From positions 2,018,249 to 2,082,248 of the forward strand of contig NZ_CP156626.1 in assembly GCF_039852015.1 (NCBI RefSeq): DNA of 64,000 nt, written 5' to 3'. The notes beneath the pieces were generated by a model, which was not told where the DNA came from, did no database searches, and was given only the letters and a program-made list of their open reading frames with translations. Positions 34,486 through 43,528 of the stretch are shown piece after piece; positions within the stretch are counted from its first letter, which is position 1, and every line of letters starts with the position of its first letter. The position numbers and the translations under genes are program-made. This DNA is from Robbsia sp. KACC 23696. Its GTDB lineage: Bacteria; Pseudomonadota; Gammaproteobacteria; Burkholderiales; Burkholderiaceae.

Positions 34486-35970
34486 TCACGCCACCGCAGG
34501 TGTCACCGGCCGGCCACTTTTCAGCAGCAGCGACAGCACCAGGGTAATGGCGACATTCACCACCAGCGCCAGCAAGCCGATATAGATCGGATAGGACGCG
34601 CCACCAATCGCCACCGTGTACAGCGGCTTGATGCCTTGTTGCAACGCCAGCCCGGTACCGACGACCATACCCGCCGTCCAACCCAAGAACAGCGCCGGCA
34701 GTTTCAACCGCGAGGTGAACAAGGTGAACACCACGGCCGGGAAAATCTGCAGGATCCACACACCGCCGAGCAATTGTAGATCGATCGCGAATTTCGTCGG
34801 CACGAACAAGATGAACACCAGCGCCCCAAACTTGACGAACAGCGAAAACAGTTTCGCGCTCTGCGACTCTGCCTGCGGAGTCATATTCGGACTCACCAGC
34901 GGACGCCACAAATTGCGCGTGAACAGATTGGCGGCACCGATCGACATGATCGCCGCCGGCACCAAGGCGCTGATCGCGATAGCGGCCGCGGCAAAGCCGA
35001 CAAACCACGCCGGAAAGACCTTGGCGAACAGCGCCGGCACCACTTGCGTCGCCGACGTGACTTTGATGTCGGCGGCGATGGCCATATAACCCAGCAGCGC
35101 GATCAGACCCAGCAACAAGGTGTAGGCCGGCAGAAAGACCGCATTCGTCTTGATCGACTTCTCGGAGCTGGAGCTCAGGATACCGGTCATCGTGTGTGGA
35201 TACATGAAGGCCGCCATTGCCGAGCCCAGTGCGACACTGGCGTAGGCGGTAAATTGCGACGGCTTCAGCGTCAGGCCGGTTGCCCCGCCCTTCGCCGCGA
35301 ACGCGTCGCCAGCGGCGGAGAAGACCGCGCCATAGCCGCCGAGCTTGCTCGGGATGATCCACACCGCCGCGATCACGACGATATAGATCATGATGTCCTT
35401 CACGAAGGCGATCATCGCCGGCGCGCGCAAGCCACTGGCGTAGGTATAGACCGCGAGGATAACGAAGGCCACGATCAAGGGCATTTCGCCATGCACACCC
35501 AGGCCTTCGATCACCACCTGCATGCCGACCAGCTGCAGCGCGATATACGGCATCGTCGCCAGAATGCCGGTCACGGCCACGGCCGCGGCAAACCATTTCC
35601 CGCCGTAATGGCCCTGAATAAAATCGGCCGCCGTGATGTGGTTGTAGCGATGGCAGACCTTCCACAGCTTCGGCATGACGAGGAAAACGAAGGGATAGAC
35701 GATGATCGTGTACGGCAAGGCGAAAAAGCCGTAGGCCCCCACCGAATACACCAGCGCCGGCACGGCGATCACCGTGTAGGCGGTGTAGAAATCACCGCCG
35801 ACCAGAAACCACGTAATCACGGCGCCGAACTGTCGGCCGCCCAAGCCCCACTCGTGCAACTGCGTCAGATCTCCAGCTTTCCAGCGCGATGCCAAAAAGC
35901 CGATCACGGTGACCAGCAGAAAGAACCCGACGAAAACGCCGACGGCGATAGGATTGATCTCGACATTCAT
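34486..35970 (-). CDS. mctP: Sodium:solute symporter, MctP-like monocarboxylate permease
   Basis: A 494-residue protein with about 13 hydrophobic segments of the SSS family, which imports organic acids (MctP: lactate, pyruvate, alanine) with Na+. Family features include WGLGGRQFGAVITWFLVGGDFYTAYT near residue 45 and the helix containing PAAIMSIGAANLFTRNLW. ATG 35970 overlaps by one base the stop of the upstream DUF3311 gene, the standard MctP partner. An in-frame ATG at 36024 is inside that gene. The substrate is assigned from the family and the partner. Confidence 0.87.
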   Translation of the reverse strand: MNVEINPIAVGVFVGFFLLVTVIGFLASRWKAGDLTQLHEWGLGGRQFGAVITWFLVGGDFYTAYTVIAVPALVYSVGAYGFFALPYTIIVYPFVFLVMPKLWKVCHRYNHITAADFIQGHYGGKWFAAAVAVTGILATMPYIALQLVGMQVVIEGLGVHGEMPLIVAFVILAVYTYASGLRAPAMIAFVKDIMIYIVVIAAVWIIPSKLGGYGAVFSAAGDAFAAKGGATGLTLKPSQFTAYASVALGSAMAAFMYPHTMTGILSSSSEKSIKTNAVFLPAYTLLLGLIALLGYMAIAADIKVTSATQVVPALFAKVFPAWFVGFAAAAIAISALVPAAIMSIGAANLFTRNLWRPLVSPNMTPQAESQSAKLFSLFVKFGALVFILFVPTKFAIDLQLLGGVWILQIFPAVVFTLFTSRLKLPALFLGWTAGMVVGTGLALQQGIKPLYTVAIGGASYPIYIGLLALVVNVAITLVLSLLLKSGRPVTPAVA

Positions 35971-36242
35971 CAGCGCATCACCTTGTACACGATGTAGATC
36001 AATAGCGACGTCAACGGTACCCACAAAAATTGATACCAGTAGAAGAACGGGAAGCCGGCAAAGGACGGCATGGCGTGGTTATAAAACGGCACCCACAACA
36101 ACGCGATATAAGGAAGCACCAACAGCCATCTGAGCGCGCCGTATTTCTGCGGCGGCGTATCGACAATCGGTTCGGGATGCGCCTGTTCCTCTACGATCCC
36201 GCCCCCGGGGCGTGAATGAGCTGACTCACCGATAGGATTCAT
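35970..36242 (-). CDS. DUF3311 small membrane protein, partner of the symporter
   Basis: About 90 residues with two hydrophobic segments (WLLVLPYIALLWVPFYN and FYWYQFLWVPLTSLLIYIVY), the family pattern with a conserved PxYN/WVP arrangement. These proteins are nearly always encoded directly before an SSS monocarboxylate symporter. Translational coupling through TGATG supports a joint role, perhaps as a small subunit. ATG 36242 is chosen; a GTG at 36275 would add 11 residues. No good Shine-Dalgarno is visible at either. Confidence 0.8.
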   Translation of the reverse strand: MNPIGESAHSRPGGGIVEEQAHPEPIVDTPPQKYGALRWLLVLPYIALLWVPFYNHAMPSFAGFPFFYWYQFLWVPLTSLLIYIVYKVMR

Positions 36243-36895
36243 TTGTCTTGTTGTCTCGCTTGATATTCGCGTCACGCATCCGCGAAGGCATCTCCGCCGG
36301 ACACGCGCCGATCTGTTTTCTTAAAATAGTGCCCGGCATACCGTTACACCGTCCGCGTGCATCCGCTGAGAGGGCGCCCGGTCACGCGACCAGCCGCTTG
36401 ACGACGCGAGAACGCCGCTTCACCACTTCAGACTGTCAATACACACTTAATACGGGTTTTGGGCACCCGACAATAACGCCGCGAAACGGCGCACGTCAAG
36501 CAAATGCGAGAGGCTCGAAGCACCCGATCACCGTTGAAACAGGGATTTCGACAGAAAATCGATCACGGCTAATGCGCGGGCAAAGCCATGAAAACAGACG
36601 GGCTTGAACTCTCTTAAGTTATATTAAAAAAACCAATAAGGGTAATCCCCAGTTTTTCTCTATTTACGCGAAAAATGCGGCGTTAAAATGGTGCGATCGA
36701 ATGCTTGGCCGCACCAGCGATTTACCCAACGCGGCGCGCTCAAAACGTGGCGCCATCCCGCGCAGGGTAATTCGCTATAATTCCAAAGAGCGTAAGCCGA
36801 ACGTCGGGACGCGGCGCAGCAGCCCGCATCTCGACGAAGCAATGGTTGCGCGCCCCCGGGATGCAATGCCGTAGATTCACCAAGGAATCGTACCG
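36243..36895. other. Long intergenic region between divergent mctP and mdtD units
   Basis: About 650 bp without a credible gene. A TATAAT at 36776-36781 is a good -10 for the mdtD gene. Upstream of it an inverted repeat, TGGTGCG at 36689-36695 and CGCACCA at 36710-36716, could bind a regulator or form a hairpin. The part 36600-36690 is AT-rich. The open frames here have no domains. Confidence 0.5.
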
Positions 36896-38323
36896 ATGTC
36901 GAAGCCGTTGCCTTACCGACCACGCACGTCGTCAATCATGTTGTGGATCGTGGCCGTCGGCTTCTTCATGCAGACCCTCGACACGACGATCGTCAACACG
37001 GCACTGCCCTCGATGGCGCGCTCACTCGGGGAAAGCCCGCTGCGGATGCAATCGGTGGTGATCGCCTACGCCTTGACGATGGCGATGTTGATTCCGGCAA
37101 CCGGTTGGCTCGCCGACAAATTCGGCACCACACGCGTGTTCATGACCGCGATCTCCCTCTTCATGTTCGGCTCCATCGGCTGCGCCGCGTCCAGCTCCTT
37201 GGACATGCTGGTCTGGGCGCGCATCGTTCAAGGCTTGGGCGGCGCGATGCTGATGCCGGTCGGTCGACTCGCGCTGCTGCGTACGGTACCGGGCGATCAG
37301 TTTCTCCGAGCCATGAGCTTTGTCGCGGTCCCAGGATTGATCGGTCCACTGATCGGCCCCACGCTGGGCGGCTGGCTCGTCTCATTCGCCTCGTGGCATT
37401 GGATCTTTTTGATCAATGTGCCGGTGGGGCTGGTCGGCATCGCCGCCACCTACTTTTATATGATCGACTCGCGCGCGCCGGTAAAACGCTTCGATCTGAA
37501 CGGCTATCTGCTGCTCGCGGTGGGCATGGTGACGCTATCGCTGTCACTGGATGGCCTGACGGACCTCGGGCTCCAGCATGCGACGGTGTTGGTGCTCCTG
37601 GTCGTCAGCTTCGCGACCTTGACCGCCTACGGCTTGCACGCCACGCGCGCGCCCTTTCCGCTGTTTCCATTGGATCTGTTCAAGATCCACTCGTACAGCG
37701 TCGGCTTGCTCGGCAATTTGTTCTGCCGGATCGGAACGGGCGCGATGCCCTACCTCATCCCGCTGATGTTGCAGGTCAGCCTCGGATACGAACCGTTCCA
37801 CGCCGGCCTGATGATGCTGCCGGTGGCCGCCGCCGGCATGGGCGCAAAGCGCCTCGCATCCCCGCTGATCGTGCGCTTCGGTTATCGCACCGTGCTGATC
37901 AGCAATACCGCCGCGGTCGGCCTGGCGATGGCCAGCTTCGGCTTTGTCACGCCGAGCTGGCCGATGGGCCTGCTGCTGGTGCAGCTGGCCTTCTTCGGCG
38001 CCGTCAATTCATTGCAGTTCACCGCCATGAATACCTTGACGCTGAAGGATCTTGCGCGAGGCGGCGCCAGTAGCGGCAACGGCCTGTTTTCAATGGTGCA
38101 AATGCTCGCGATGAGCCTCGGCGTCACCATCGGCGGGGCCTTGCTCGATACCTTCCAATCGCTGGCGCACGGCGGCGCCGACGCACGCGGCTCATTGCCG
38201 GCCTTTCATTGGACATTTGCCTGCGTCGGCATCATTACCGCCGCATCGTCATGGATCTTCGCGCAATTGGCCCCGGAAGTCAGGCATGCCCCGCACGACC
38301 CCGCGGCGAATGACGAGGGTTGA
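36896..38323 (+). CDS. mdtD: MFS multidrug efflux protein, MdtD-like (DHA2, 14-helix)
   Basis: A 475-residue inner-membrane H+ antiporter that belongs to the MdtD branch. The N-terminus WIVAVGFFMQTLDTTIVNTALPSM, split by the family motif LDTTIVNTALP, and MPVGRLALLRTVP match that branch closely. Motif C is GLIGPLIGPTLGGWL, and the central NTLTLKDL segment is also retained. In enterobacteria mdtD is part of the mdtABC operon; here no RND genes are adjacent. CAAGGAATC before the ATG is a usable ribosome site. The last 44 bp overlap the 3' end of the opposing kinase gene. Confidence 0.88.
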   Translation: MSKPLPYRPRTSSIMLWIVAVGFFMQTLDTTIVNTALPSMARSLGESPLRMQSVVIAYALTMAMLIPATGWLADKFGTTRVFMTAISLFMFGSIGCAASSSLDMLVWARIVQGLGGAMLMPVGRLALLRTVPGDQFLRAMSFVAVPGLIGPLIGPTLGGWLVSFASWHWIFLINVPVGLVGIAATYFYMIDSRAPVKRFDLNGYLLLAVGMVTLSLSLDGLTDLGLQHATVLVLLVVSFATLTAYGLHATRAPFPLFPLDLFKIHSYSVGLLGNLFCRIGTGAMPYLIPLMLQVSLGYEPFHAGLMMLPVAAAGMGAKRLASPLIVRFGYRTVLISNTAAVGLAMASFGFVTPSWPMGLLLVQLAFFGAVNSLQFTAMNTLTLKDLARGGASSGNGLFSMVQMLAMSLGVTIGGALLDTFQSLAHGGADARGSLPAFHWTFACVGIITAASSWIFAQLAPEVRHAPHDPAANDEG

Positions 38324-40925
38324 GCGCGCGGTCATGGCGCCGCGTGCCTGACCGCGCGGGTTGCCGCACCGGAACGCGTGGCGCGGCCGCCTCGTGCTCC
38401 GGCACCTCGTGGCACGACAGCGCGGCGTCGATCGCCTCGGTCAAGGCGTCCAGATCGAATGGCTTGCACAAGGGCACGACATGCGCCGGCAAGCCGTCGT
38501 CGGTGCCGCCAACGTCATCTGATGCCGATGGCGTGCTTGGCTGACCGTGCGCGCGAACGCCGATCGTGCCGCCCGCTTTCAAGGCCATGCCGCTGATCAC
38601 CACCACAGGCAGATCGACCCGGCGCGCCAGTTCGGCGCCGGACATGCCCGGCAGATTCAAATCCGTCACGAGCAGATCGGGATCCCATCCCGACAGAGCG
38701 AGGATGGCGTGCTCGCCACTGTCGACGCTACGCACGCAATGCCCCAAGGCCTCCAGCAAGGCGGCGCTGGCCTCCCGTGCATTGGCATCGTCCTCCACCA
38801 GCAAGATCGACAAGCCGGCCCGCGCCGAGCGCAACGACCCGACGCTCGGCACCGACGGCAAACGGGCAGCCTTGTCGTGCTCAACGTCGTGCTCAATGTC
38901 GTGCTCGATCTCCTGCGCGAGGTCCTGCACCGCTTGCTTGGCCGAAAGCGGGGACCGCGCGCTTGCAGACAGCGCGCCGTGCCGCGTGACGCCGTCCAGC
39001 ATCGCGTGGAGCGTGCGCGCGAGATGCGCCTGATCATAGGGCTTGGCCAGCAGGCACACCGTCGGATCGAGGCGGCCGCCGTGCGCCAGCTCCTCGTCGG
39101 TATACCCCGACGTGAACATCACCGGCAAACCCGGTCGCACCGCGCGTACGGCGGACAACAGCGCCGCACCGCGTAGCGGCCCCGGCATCACGACGTCGCT
39201 GAACAGCAGGACGACGTTGGCACCGGCCGGACGCTGCAACACATCGACTGCCGCCTCGCCACTGTCGCAGGCGAGTACCGAATAGCCCAAACCCTCGATC
39301 AAGGCCACCACGGTCGCACGGACATCGCTGTCGTCTTCCGCTACCAGAATCGTACCGCTGCCGGCGAAGCGTTCGGCAGTATCGGCGACCCTGGCTACAT
39401 CGGCAACCTCGCTTCCGTCGTCGGCATCGCAGGTCGCGTCGTCCGTGTCTGGATCGACGCTCGCCCCCTTCTGCGCAGCGGCGGAAGACGGGACGTCTGG
39501 CCGCACGACGTCCTGCGCCGCGCGCGGCAAATACAGCCGCACCGCTGTCCCCTTGCCGACGACGCTATCGATATAAATATGCCCGTTGCTCTGTTTCGCA
39601 AAGCCGTAAGCCATGCTCAGACCGAGGCCCGTGCCCTGACCCGGCGGCTTCGTCGTATAGAACGGTTCGAACACGCGATCCAGCACGTCGGGGGGCATCC
39701 CGCAGCCGTCGTCCATCAACGCGAACATCACATATTCGCCGGGACGCAATCCCGGATGCAGACTGGCGAAAGCGCTATCGATCACCGCGTTCTCGACCCG
39801 GATCGTCAAGATGCCCTCGCCATCCATCGCGTCGCGCGCATTGACCGCCAGATTCAGCAGCACGTTTTCCAACTGGTTGGCATCCACCCATGCCGGCTGC
39901 AATCCATCCGCGATCAGCGTCTCGACGCGAATGGTTTCGCCCAACAAACGGCGCATCATATCGACCATCGGCAAGCATAGTGCACGCGGTTCGACAACAC
40001 GAGGCTGCAATGGTTGTCGCCGCGCGAACGCCAATAGCTGCGAGGCCAGTTTCGCACCGCGCGCGACCGCTTCCAGCGCCGTTTCCAACCGCGTGTGCGC
40101 CGCACTCACGCGCGCGGCCAACGCCGTTCGCGCGTCTCTCGGCGCAGGCAGGCTATCGCGCACCGCCTTCAGATCGCGATCGGCCAGTTGCACATTGCCA
40201 CTGATGATCTGCAGCACGTTATTGAAGTCGTGGGCGACGCCGCCGGTCAACTTGCCCACCGCCTCCATCTTCTGCGCCTGGGCAAGCGCCGCTTCCGTCT
40301 GTCGGCGCTCGGACTCACTGTCGCGTAACGCCTGTACCGATTCGCGGACCAAGCCTTCCAGATCCGTCCGATCGCGCTGCAACGCTTCGATGATTTGCGT
40401 GCGCCCGGCATCGAGCGCGGGACCCGGCCACTGCGCCTGCGTCACGTCGGTGCAATGTTGCAGCACATGCGCCGACGTGCCGTCGGCACCGGACACCGGC
40501 GTGTGGGTGATGCGCCAGTACCGATCGAGCAGCGGGCCCGCGACCGCGCGCTCACCCGCCTCCTCACCCGCGTGCGAGGCCCTCGCCTTTTCCACGGGAC
40601 GCCGCGCGCGAATCGGATAACGCACGCAAGGCAACGTATCGGCCAGACCGGTGGCGCGCGCACGGTGTACGGAATCGCGTATCAATGCGGCGGCGGAGGC
40701 AGAGACGGAGGCGATGGTGGCCGTGATCGGCGCGGCGACATCCAATGCGCCGGTGTAGTCGGGAAAGGCGTCGAACCAATACTGGCCGACGATATCTTCC
40801 CGCTCGCAGGCCATCGCCGCCAGATAGGCGCGATTGACCGCGACCGTGCGCAACGCGAGATCCAGCACCGCGCAGGGCGCCGGCGACGCGTCGAACAGCG
40901 TACTGAAATCAAGGCTGGATGTCAT
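38280..40925 (-). CDS. Hybrid histidine kinase with PAS domain and two receivers
   Basis: An 881-residue soluble kinase. A PAS domain (about residues 1-170, FSTLFDASPAPCAVLDLALR) is followed by HisKA with His232 in GGVAHDFNNVLQ. The ATPase domain has NLAVNARDAM, DDGCGMP and GTGLGLSMAYGF. Receiver 1 has Asp577 in FSDVVMPG, and receiver 2 has an Asp in VTDLNLPG. The linker before receiver 2 holds a four-residue tandem repeat (IEHD/VEHD). There is no membrane segment, so the signal is cytoplasmic. No response regulator with an output domain is encoded next to it. Its last 44 bp overlap the end of mdtD on the other strand. Confidence 0.92.
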   Translation of the reverse strand: MTSSLDFSTLFDASPAPCAVLDLALRTVAVNRAYLAAMACEREDIVGQYWFDAFPDYTGALDVAAPITATIASVSASAAALIRDSVHRARATGLADTLPCVRYPIRARRPVEKARASHAGEEAGERAVAGPLLDRYWRITHTPVSGADGTSAHVLQHCTDVTQAQWPGPALDAGRTQIIEALQRDRTDLEGLVRESVQALRDSESERRQTEAALAQAQKMEAVGKLTGGVAHDFNNVLQIISGNVQLADRDLKAVRDSLPAPRDARTALAARVSAAHTRLETALEAVARGAKLASQLLAFARRQPLQPRVVEPRALCLPMVDMMRRLLGETIRVETLIADGLQPAWVDANQLENVLLNLAVNARDAMDGEGILTIRVENAVIDSAFASLHPGLRPGEYVMFALMDDGCGMPPDVLDRVFEPFYTTKPPGQGTGLGLSMAYGFAKQSNGHIYIDSVVGKGTAVRLYLPRAAQDVVRPDVPSSAAAQKGASVDPDTDDATCDADDGSEVADVARVADTAERFAGSGTILVAEDDSDVRATVVALIEGLGYSVLACDSGEAAVDVLQRPAGANVVLLFSDVVMPGPLRGAALLSAVRAVRPGLPVMFTSGYTDEELAHGGRLDPTVCLLAKPYDQAHLARTLHAMLDGVTRHGALSASARSPLSAKQAVQDLAQEIEHDIEHDVEHDKAARLPSVPSVGSLRSARAGLSILLVEDDANAREASAALLEALGHCVRSVDSGEHAILALSGWDPDLLVTDLNLPGMSGAELARRVDLPVVVISGMALKAGGTIGVRAHGQPSTPSASDDVGGTDDGLPAHVVPLCKPFDLDALTEAIDAALSCHEVPEHEAAAPRVPVRQPARSGTRRHDRALNPRHSPRGRAGHA

Positions 40926-41096
40926 ACTGACCCGATACCCGATGACGATGATGACGCCATTCTACCCCCGGCCTTCGACACCGCAATCGACATCCGCGCG
41001 GTTAAACCCACTTGCGTCAAACGCGTGACAATAAAGTAGCGCGATACGCTGTCGAGACGTCGGTGTCGCCGCCCAACCCAGGCGACGGACGAAAAA

Positions 41097-41123
41097 AAAC
41101 CCGGTCCACAAGGGGCCGGGTTT
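41097..41123 (-). terminator. Hairpin with a T-run on the minus strand, in the ppgK leader
   Basis: AAACCCGGTCC pairs with GGGCCGGGTTT (11 bp with one G-T pair) around a five-base loop. On the plus strand it is preceded by eight A, so only the minus strand shows the stem-plus-T-run of an intrinsic terminator. No annotated minus-strand gene lies to its right before 48.7 kb, so it would stop antisense transcription or an unseen small RNA. Confidence 0.5.
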
Positions 41124-41126
41124 GAA

Positions 41127-41146
41127 TCCACCAAGGAGGAGGTGGA
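41127..41146 (+). promoter_or_regulatory. Stem-loop TCCACC/GGTGGA with a ribosome-site-like loop
   Basis: A six-base-pair stem encloses the loop AAGGAGGA, a perfect Shine-Dalgarno sequence exposed in the loop. It lies 70 bp before the ppgK start, which has its own AAGGAG. No start codon follows at the proper distance, so it may be a leader structure, an sRNA-binding site or an anti-ribosome-site element. Confidence 0.35.
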
Positions 41147-41215
41147 GGAGACAGCTTCAGTATAAACAGCGATTGACAAACGTCAATATTGATTAGCCAT
41201 TTAGAAGGAGCCCCC

Positions 41216-42331
41216 ATGCCGCGGAAAACGACCGAAGCCAAGCCAAACCCCGGTAAACAAAGCACAAAATCGGTTTCCCCGCGCGCTGGCACCGCCGTGC
41301 GTAAAAACGTCGCACCCGATTCCGAATCCCACATCGCACCCGATGCGCGGCCCGGCAGTGCGGCGCGCAAGCGCAATGCAGTGATCCATGACAGCGCTCT
41401 CGCGAGTGGTGGGAACGCGGCGACGCGCGAGCCGCGGACCACGCATCGGCAACACGCAAGCAAGACGGCGCGGATCCTCGCCATCGATATCGGCGGCACC
41501 GGCCTGAAAGCCGCGCTGCTCAATGTAGACGGGAAGATGACCAGTGAGCGCCAACGCATCGATACGCCCTACCCGTGTTCGCCTGAGCGCATGATCGACG
41601 CGTTGCTGGAGCTGTGCGGCCCGCTTGGCGACTTCGACTTTCTGTCGATCGGATTTCCCGGCGTCGTCCGCGACGGCAAGGTGCTCACTGCGCCGCACTT
41701 CGATCACGTGGATCCGGACGATCCGTTCGCCGCCGGGATCATGCAACACGCGAACAAGGCAAAAAAGCACGATAAGGACAGTGCGGAGGACGCCGGCTCT
41801 GCGCGGAAAGCGGCCGACACGACCGACAAGCACGGTGTCCCCACCGAGGACACCGCCTGGCGTGGTTTCGCGCTTGGACAAGCGGTTGCGGCCGCCCTCG
41901 CAAAACAGACCAATGCGCCGGTCCGCCCGGTCCAAGTCATCAACGATGCCGAAATGCAGGGGCTGGCCGTGATACGCGGCGAGGGGCTGGAGTTCGTGCT
42001 GACGCTCGGCACCGGCGCGGGGTCGGCGTTGTTCCGCGACGGCGTGCTGATGCCCCACCTCGAACTCGCGCACCATCCGATTCGCGGCCGCAAATCGTAC
42101 AACGACTATGTCGGCGACGCGGCCCGCAAGAAAATCGGCAAGAAACGCTGGAATCGCCATGTGCAGCGCACCCTCGCGATCCTCGATTCCCTGCTGCATT
42201 TCGATCATCTCTATATCGGTGGCGGCAATGCGCAGCGCATCGCGTTTCCCTTGCCGCAAGAAGTGACGATCGTATCGAACGACGCAGGCATCGAGGGCGG
42301 CGCGGCCTTGTGGCGTGACGTCGCCGTCTGA
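41216..42331 (+). CDS. ppgK: Polyphosphate glucokinase-like ROK kinase
   Basis: Phosphorylates glucose using polyphosphate and/or ATP. ATG 41216 has an ideal AAGGAG five bases upstream. A basic N-terminal tail of about 80 residues precedes the ROK phosphate motif LAIDIGGTGLKAAL. Further blocks are IGFPGVVRDGKV, TLGTGAGSALF and a HLYIGGGNAQRI motif. The segment LAHHPIRGRKSYNDYVGDAARKKIGKKRWNRHV, split across about residues 285-318, is typical of PPGK. A lysine-, aspartate- and alanine-rich insertion of about 30 residues sits at about 180-215 after DPDDPFAAG. The tail and the insertion make it longer than the usual 250-270 residues. Confidence 0.85.
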   Translation: MPRKTTEAKPNPGKQSTKSVSPRAGTAVRKNVAPDSESHIAPDARPGSAARKRNAVIHDSALASGGNAATREPRTTHRQHASKTARILAIDIGGTGLKAALLNVDGKMTSERQRIDTPYPCSPERMIDALLELCGPLGDFDFLSIGFPGVVRDGKVLTAPHFDHVDPDDPFAAGIMQHANKAKKHDKDSAEDAGSARKAADTTDKHGVPTEDTAWRGFALGQAVAAALAKQTNAPVRPVQVINDAEMQGLAVIRGEGLEFVLTLGTGAGSALFRDGVLMPHLELAHHPIRGRKSYNDYVGDAARKKIGKKRWNRHVQRTLAILDSLLHFDHLYIGGGNAQRIAFPLPQEVTIVSNDAGIEGGAALWRDVAV

Positions 42332-42361
42332 CGCATCAAGACCTACACGCATATTAAAAAA

Positions 42362-42385
42362 AGCGGGGGCCGATATACCCCCGCT
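42362..42385 (-). terminator. Hairpin with a T-run on the minus strand, before the HAD gene
   Basis: AGCGGGGG and CCCCCGCT pair around an eight-base loop, with seven A directly before it on the plus strand (42356-42362). As at 41097, the terminator-like side faces left. It lies 30 bp after the ppgK stop and 24 bp before the next start codon. On the plus strand it would be a stem without a U-run, possibly an mRNA-stabilising hairpin. Confidence 0.5.
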
Positions 42386-42408
42386 ACGCCTATCCAGGAA
42401 ACACATCG

Positions 42409-43317
42409 ATGACACGCCCTTCGCTTCCCCCTCGGCCGATCCGCGCCGTTCTCTCCGACATCGACGGCACGCTGGTCCGATCGGATAAATCATTGAGCCC
42501 GGCGGTGATCGACGCCGTCACCGCATTGCGTCGCGCCGGCATCGCGTTTTCGATCGCAAGCGCCCGACCACCCCGCGCGCTGTCGGATCTGGTGAACGCC
42601 CTCCACCTCGGGGAAGCCGTCGACGGTGCCGACACGCAGGCGGCACACGGCGCCGCCGACACCGCCGACGCCGCCCCCGCCTTCGCGCCGATCGCGGCCT
42701 TTAACGGCGGCAATATCATTGCGCCCGATCAGCGCGTGCTCGATGCACTGCGCCTGCCGCCCGCCGTTGCGCGTGAGGTCGTCACGGATCTGCAGAGTCG
42801 CGGCCTGTCGCCATGGATTTTCACGGAAGGCGAGTGGCGTATCACCGATCCCAATGCCGCCTATGTCGATGTGGAAACGCGCACGCTGGGTTACGGCCCG
42901 ACCGTCGTCGATGCCTTCACCGATCACGATTTCGCCTCGGTCGATAAAATTCTGGCCGCGTCCGCCGACTTCGACGGTCTGGCGCGCATCGAGCACGAAA
43001 TCGCCAAGGCCTTCTCCGGCAAGCTGAACACCGTGCGCTCGCAGAAATACTATCTCGACATCACGCATCCGGACGCGCATAAAGGCACGGCCGCCCACGC
43101 CATCGCGCGACACCTCGGCATCGGGCTCGACGAATTGGCGGTACTCGGCGATATGTCGAACGATCTGCCGATGTTCGACGTCGCCGGTTTTGCCATCGCC
43201 ATGGGGCAATCGGAGAAGACGATCCAGCAGCGCGCCAATGTCGTCACGGCCAGCAATGACGACGATGGCGTCGCCAAGGCCATCTACGAATGGATCCTCC
43301 CGTCTCAGCATCGCTAG
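42409..43317 (+). CDS. Cof-type HAD-IIB sugar-phosphate phosphatase
   Basis: A 302-residue phosphatase. The catalytic motif is LSDIDGTLVRSD (motif I, DxDGT), followed by FSIASARPPRAL (motif II), an inserted C2 cap, and motifs III/IV as K in YYLDITHPDAHKGTA and VLGDMSNDLPMF. The extra Ala/Asp-rich stretch after residue 65 (GADTQAAHGAADTADAAP) is an uncommon insertion. CCAGGAAACAC gives a ribosome site. Its place behind ppgK fits sugar-phosphate metabolism, but the substrate is not defined. Confidence 0.87.
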   Translation: MTRPSLPPRPIRAVLSDIDGTLVRSDKSLSPAVIDAVTALRRAGIAFSIASARPPRALSDLVNALHLGEAVDGADTQAAHGAADTADAAPAFAPIAAFNGGNIIAPDQRVLDALRLPPAVAREVVTDLQSRGLSPWIFTEGEWRITDPNAAYVDVETRTLGYGPTVVDAFTDHDFASVDKILAASADFDGLARIEHEIAKAFSGKLNTVRSQKYYLDITHPDAHKGTAAHAIARHLGIGLDELAVLGDMSNDLPMFDVAGFAIAMGQSEKTIQQRANVVTASNDDDGVAKAIYEWILPSQHR

Positions 43318-43528
43318 ACGGAGAAATGACCACTCAACCAGGCACAAAATGCCCTTGCGATCTCTACGGGATCGCCTACACTCAAATCCCCGACGTCGGC
43401 TCCGACGCTCGGCCCCCTTGCAGCCGTCCCACTATGATCATCGTTGCGCCGTGAGTCGTCGTTGGCCAGATTCGCTCTGGCGGCTGGAGGACGACTCGAC
43501 CGAGAATCGTTATCCGTTTGGAGTCGCC

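Noticed and set aside
34313-35665. 450-residue minus-strand frame over the symporter
   Set aside because: It overlaps the symporter gene in a different frame and has no membrane pattern or domain.
36248-36607. Open frame in the mctP-mdtD gap
   Set aside because: No domain, no ribosome site and no coding-like composition; treated as intergenic.
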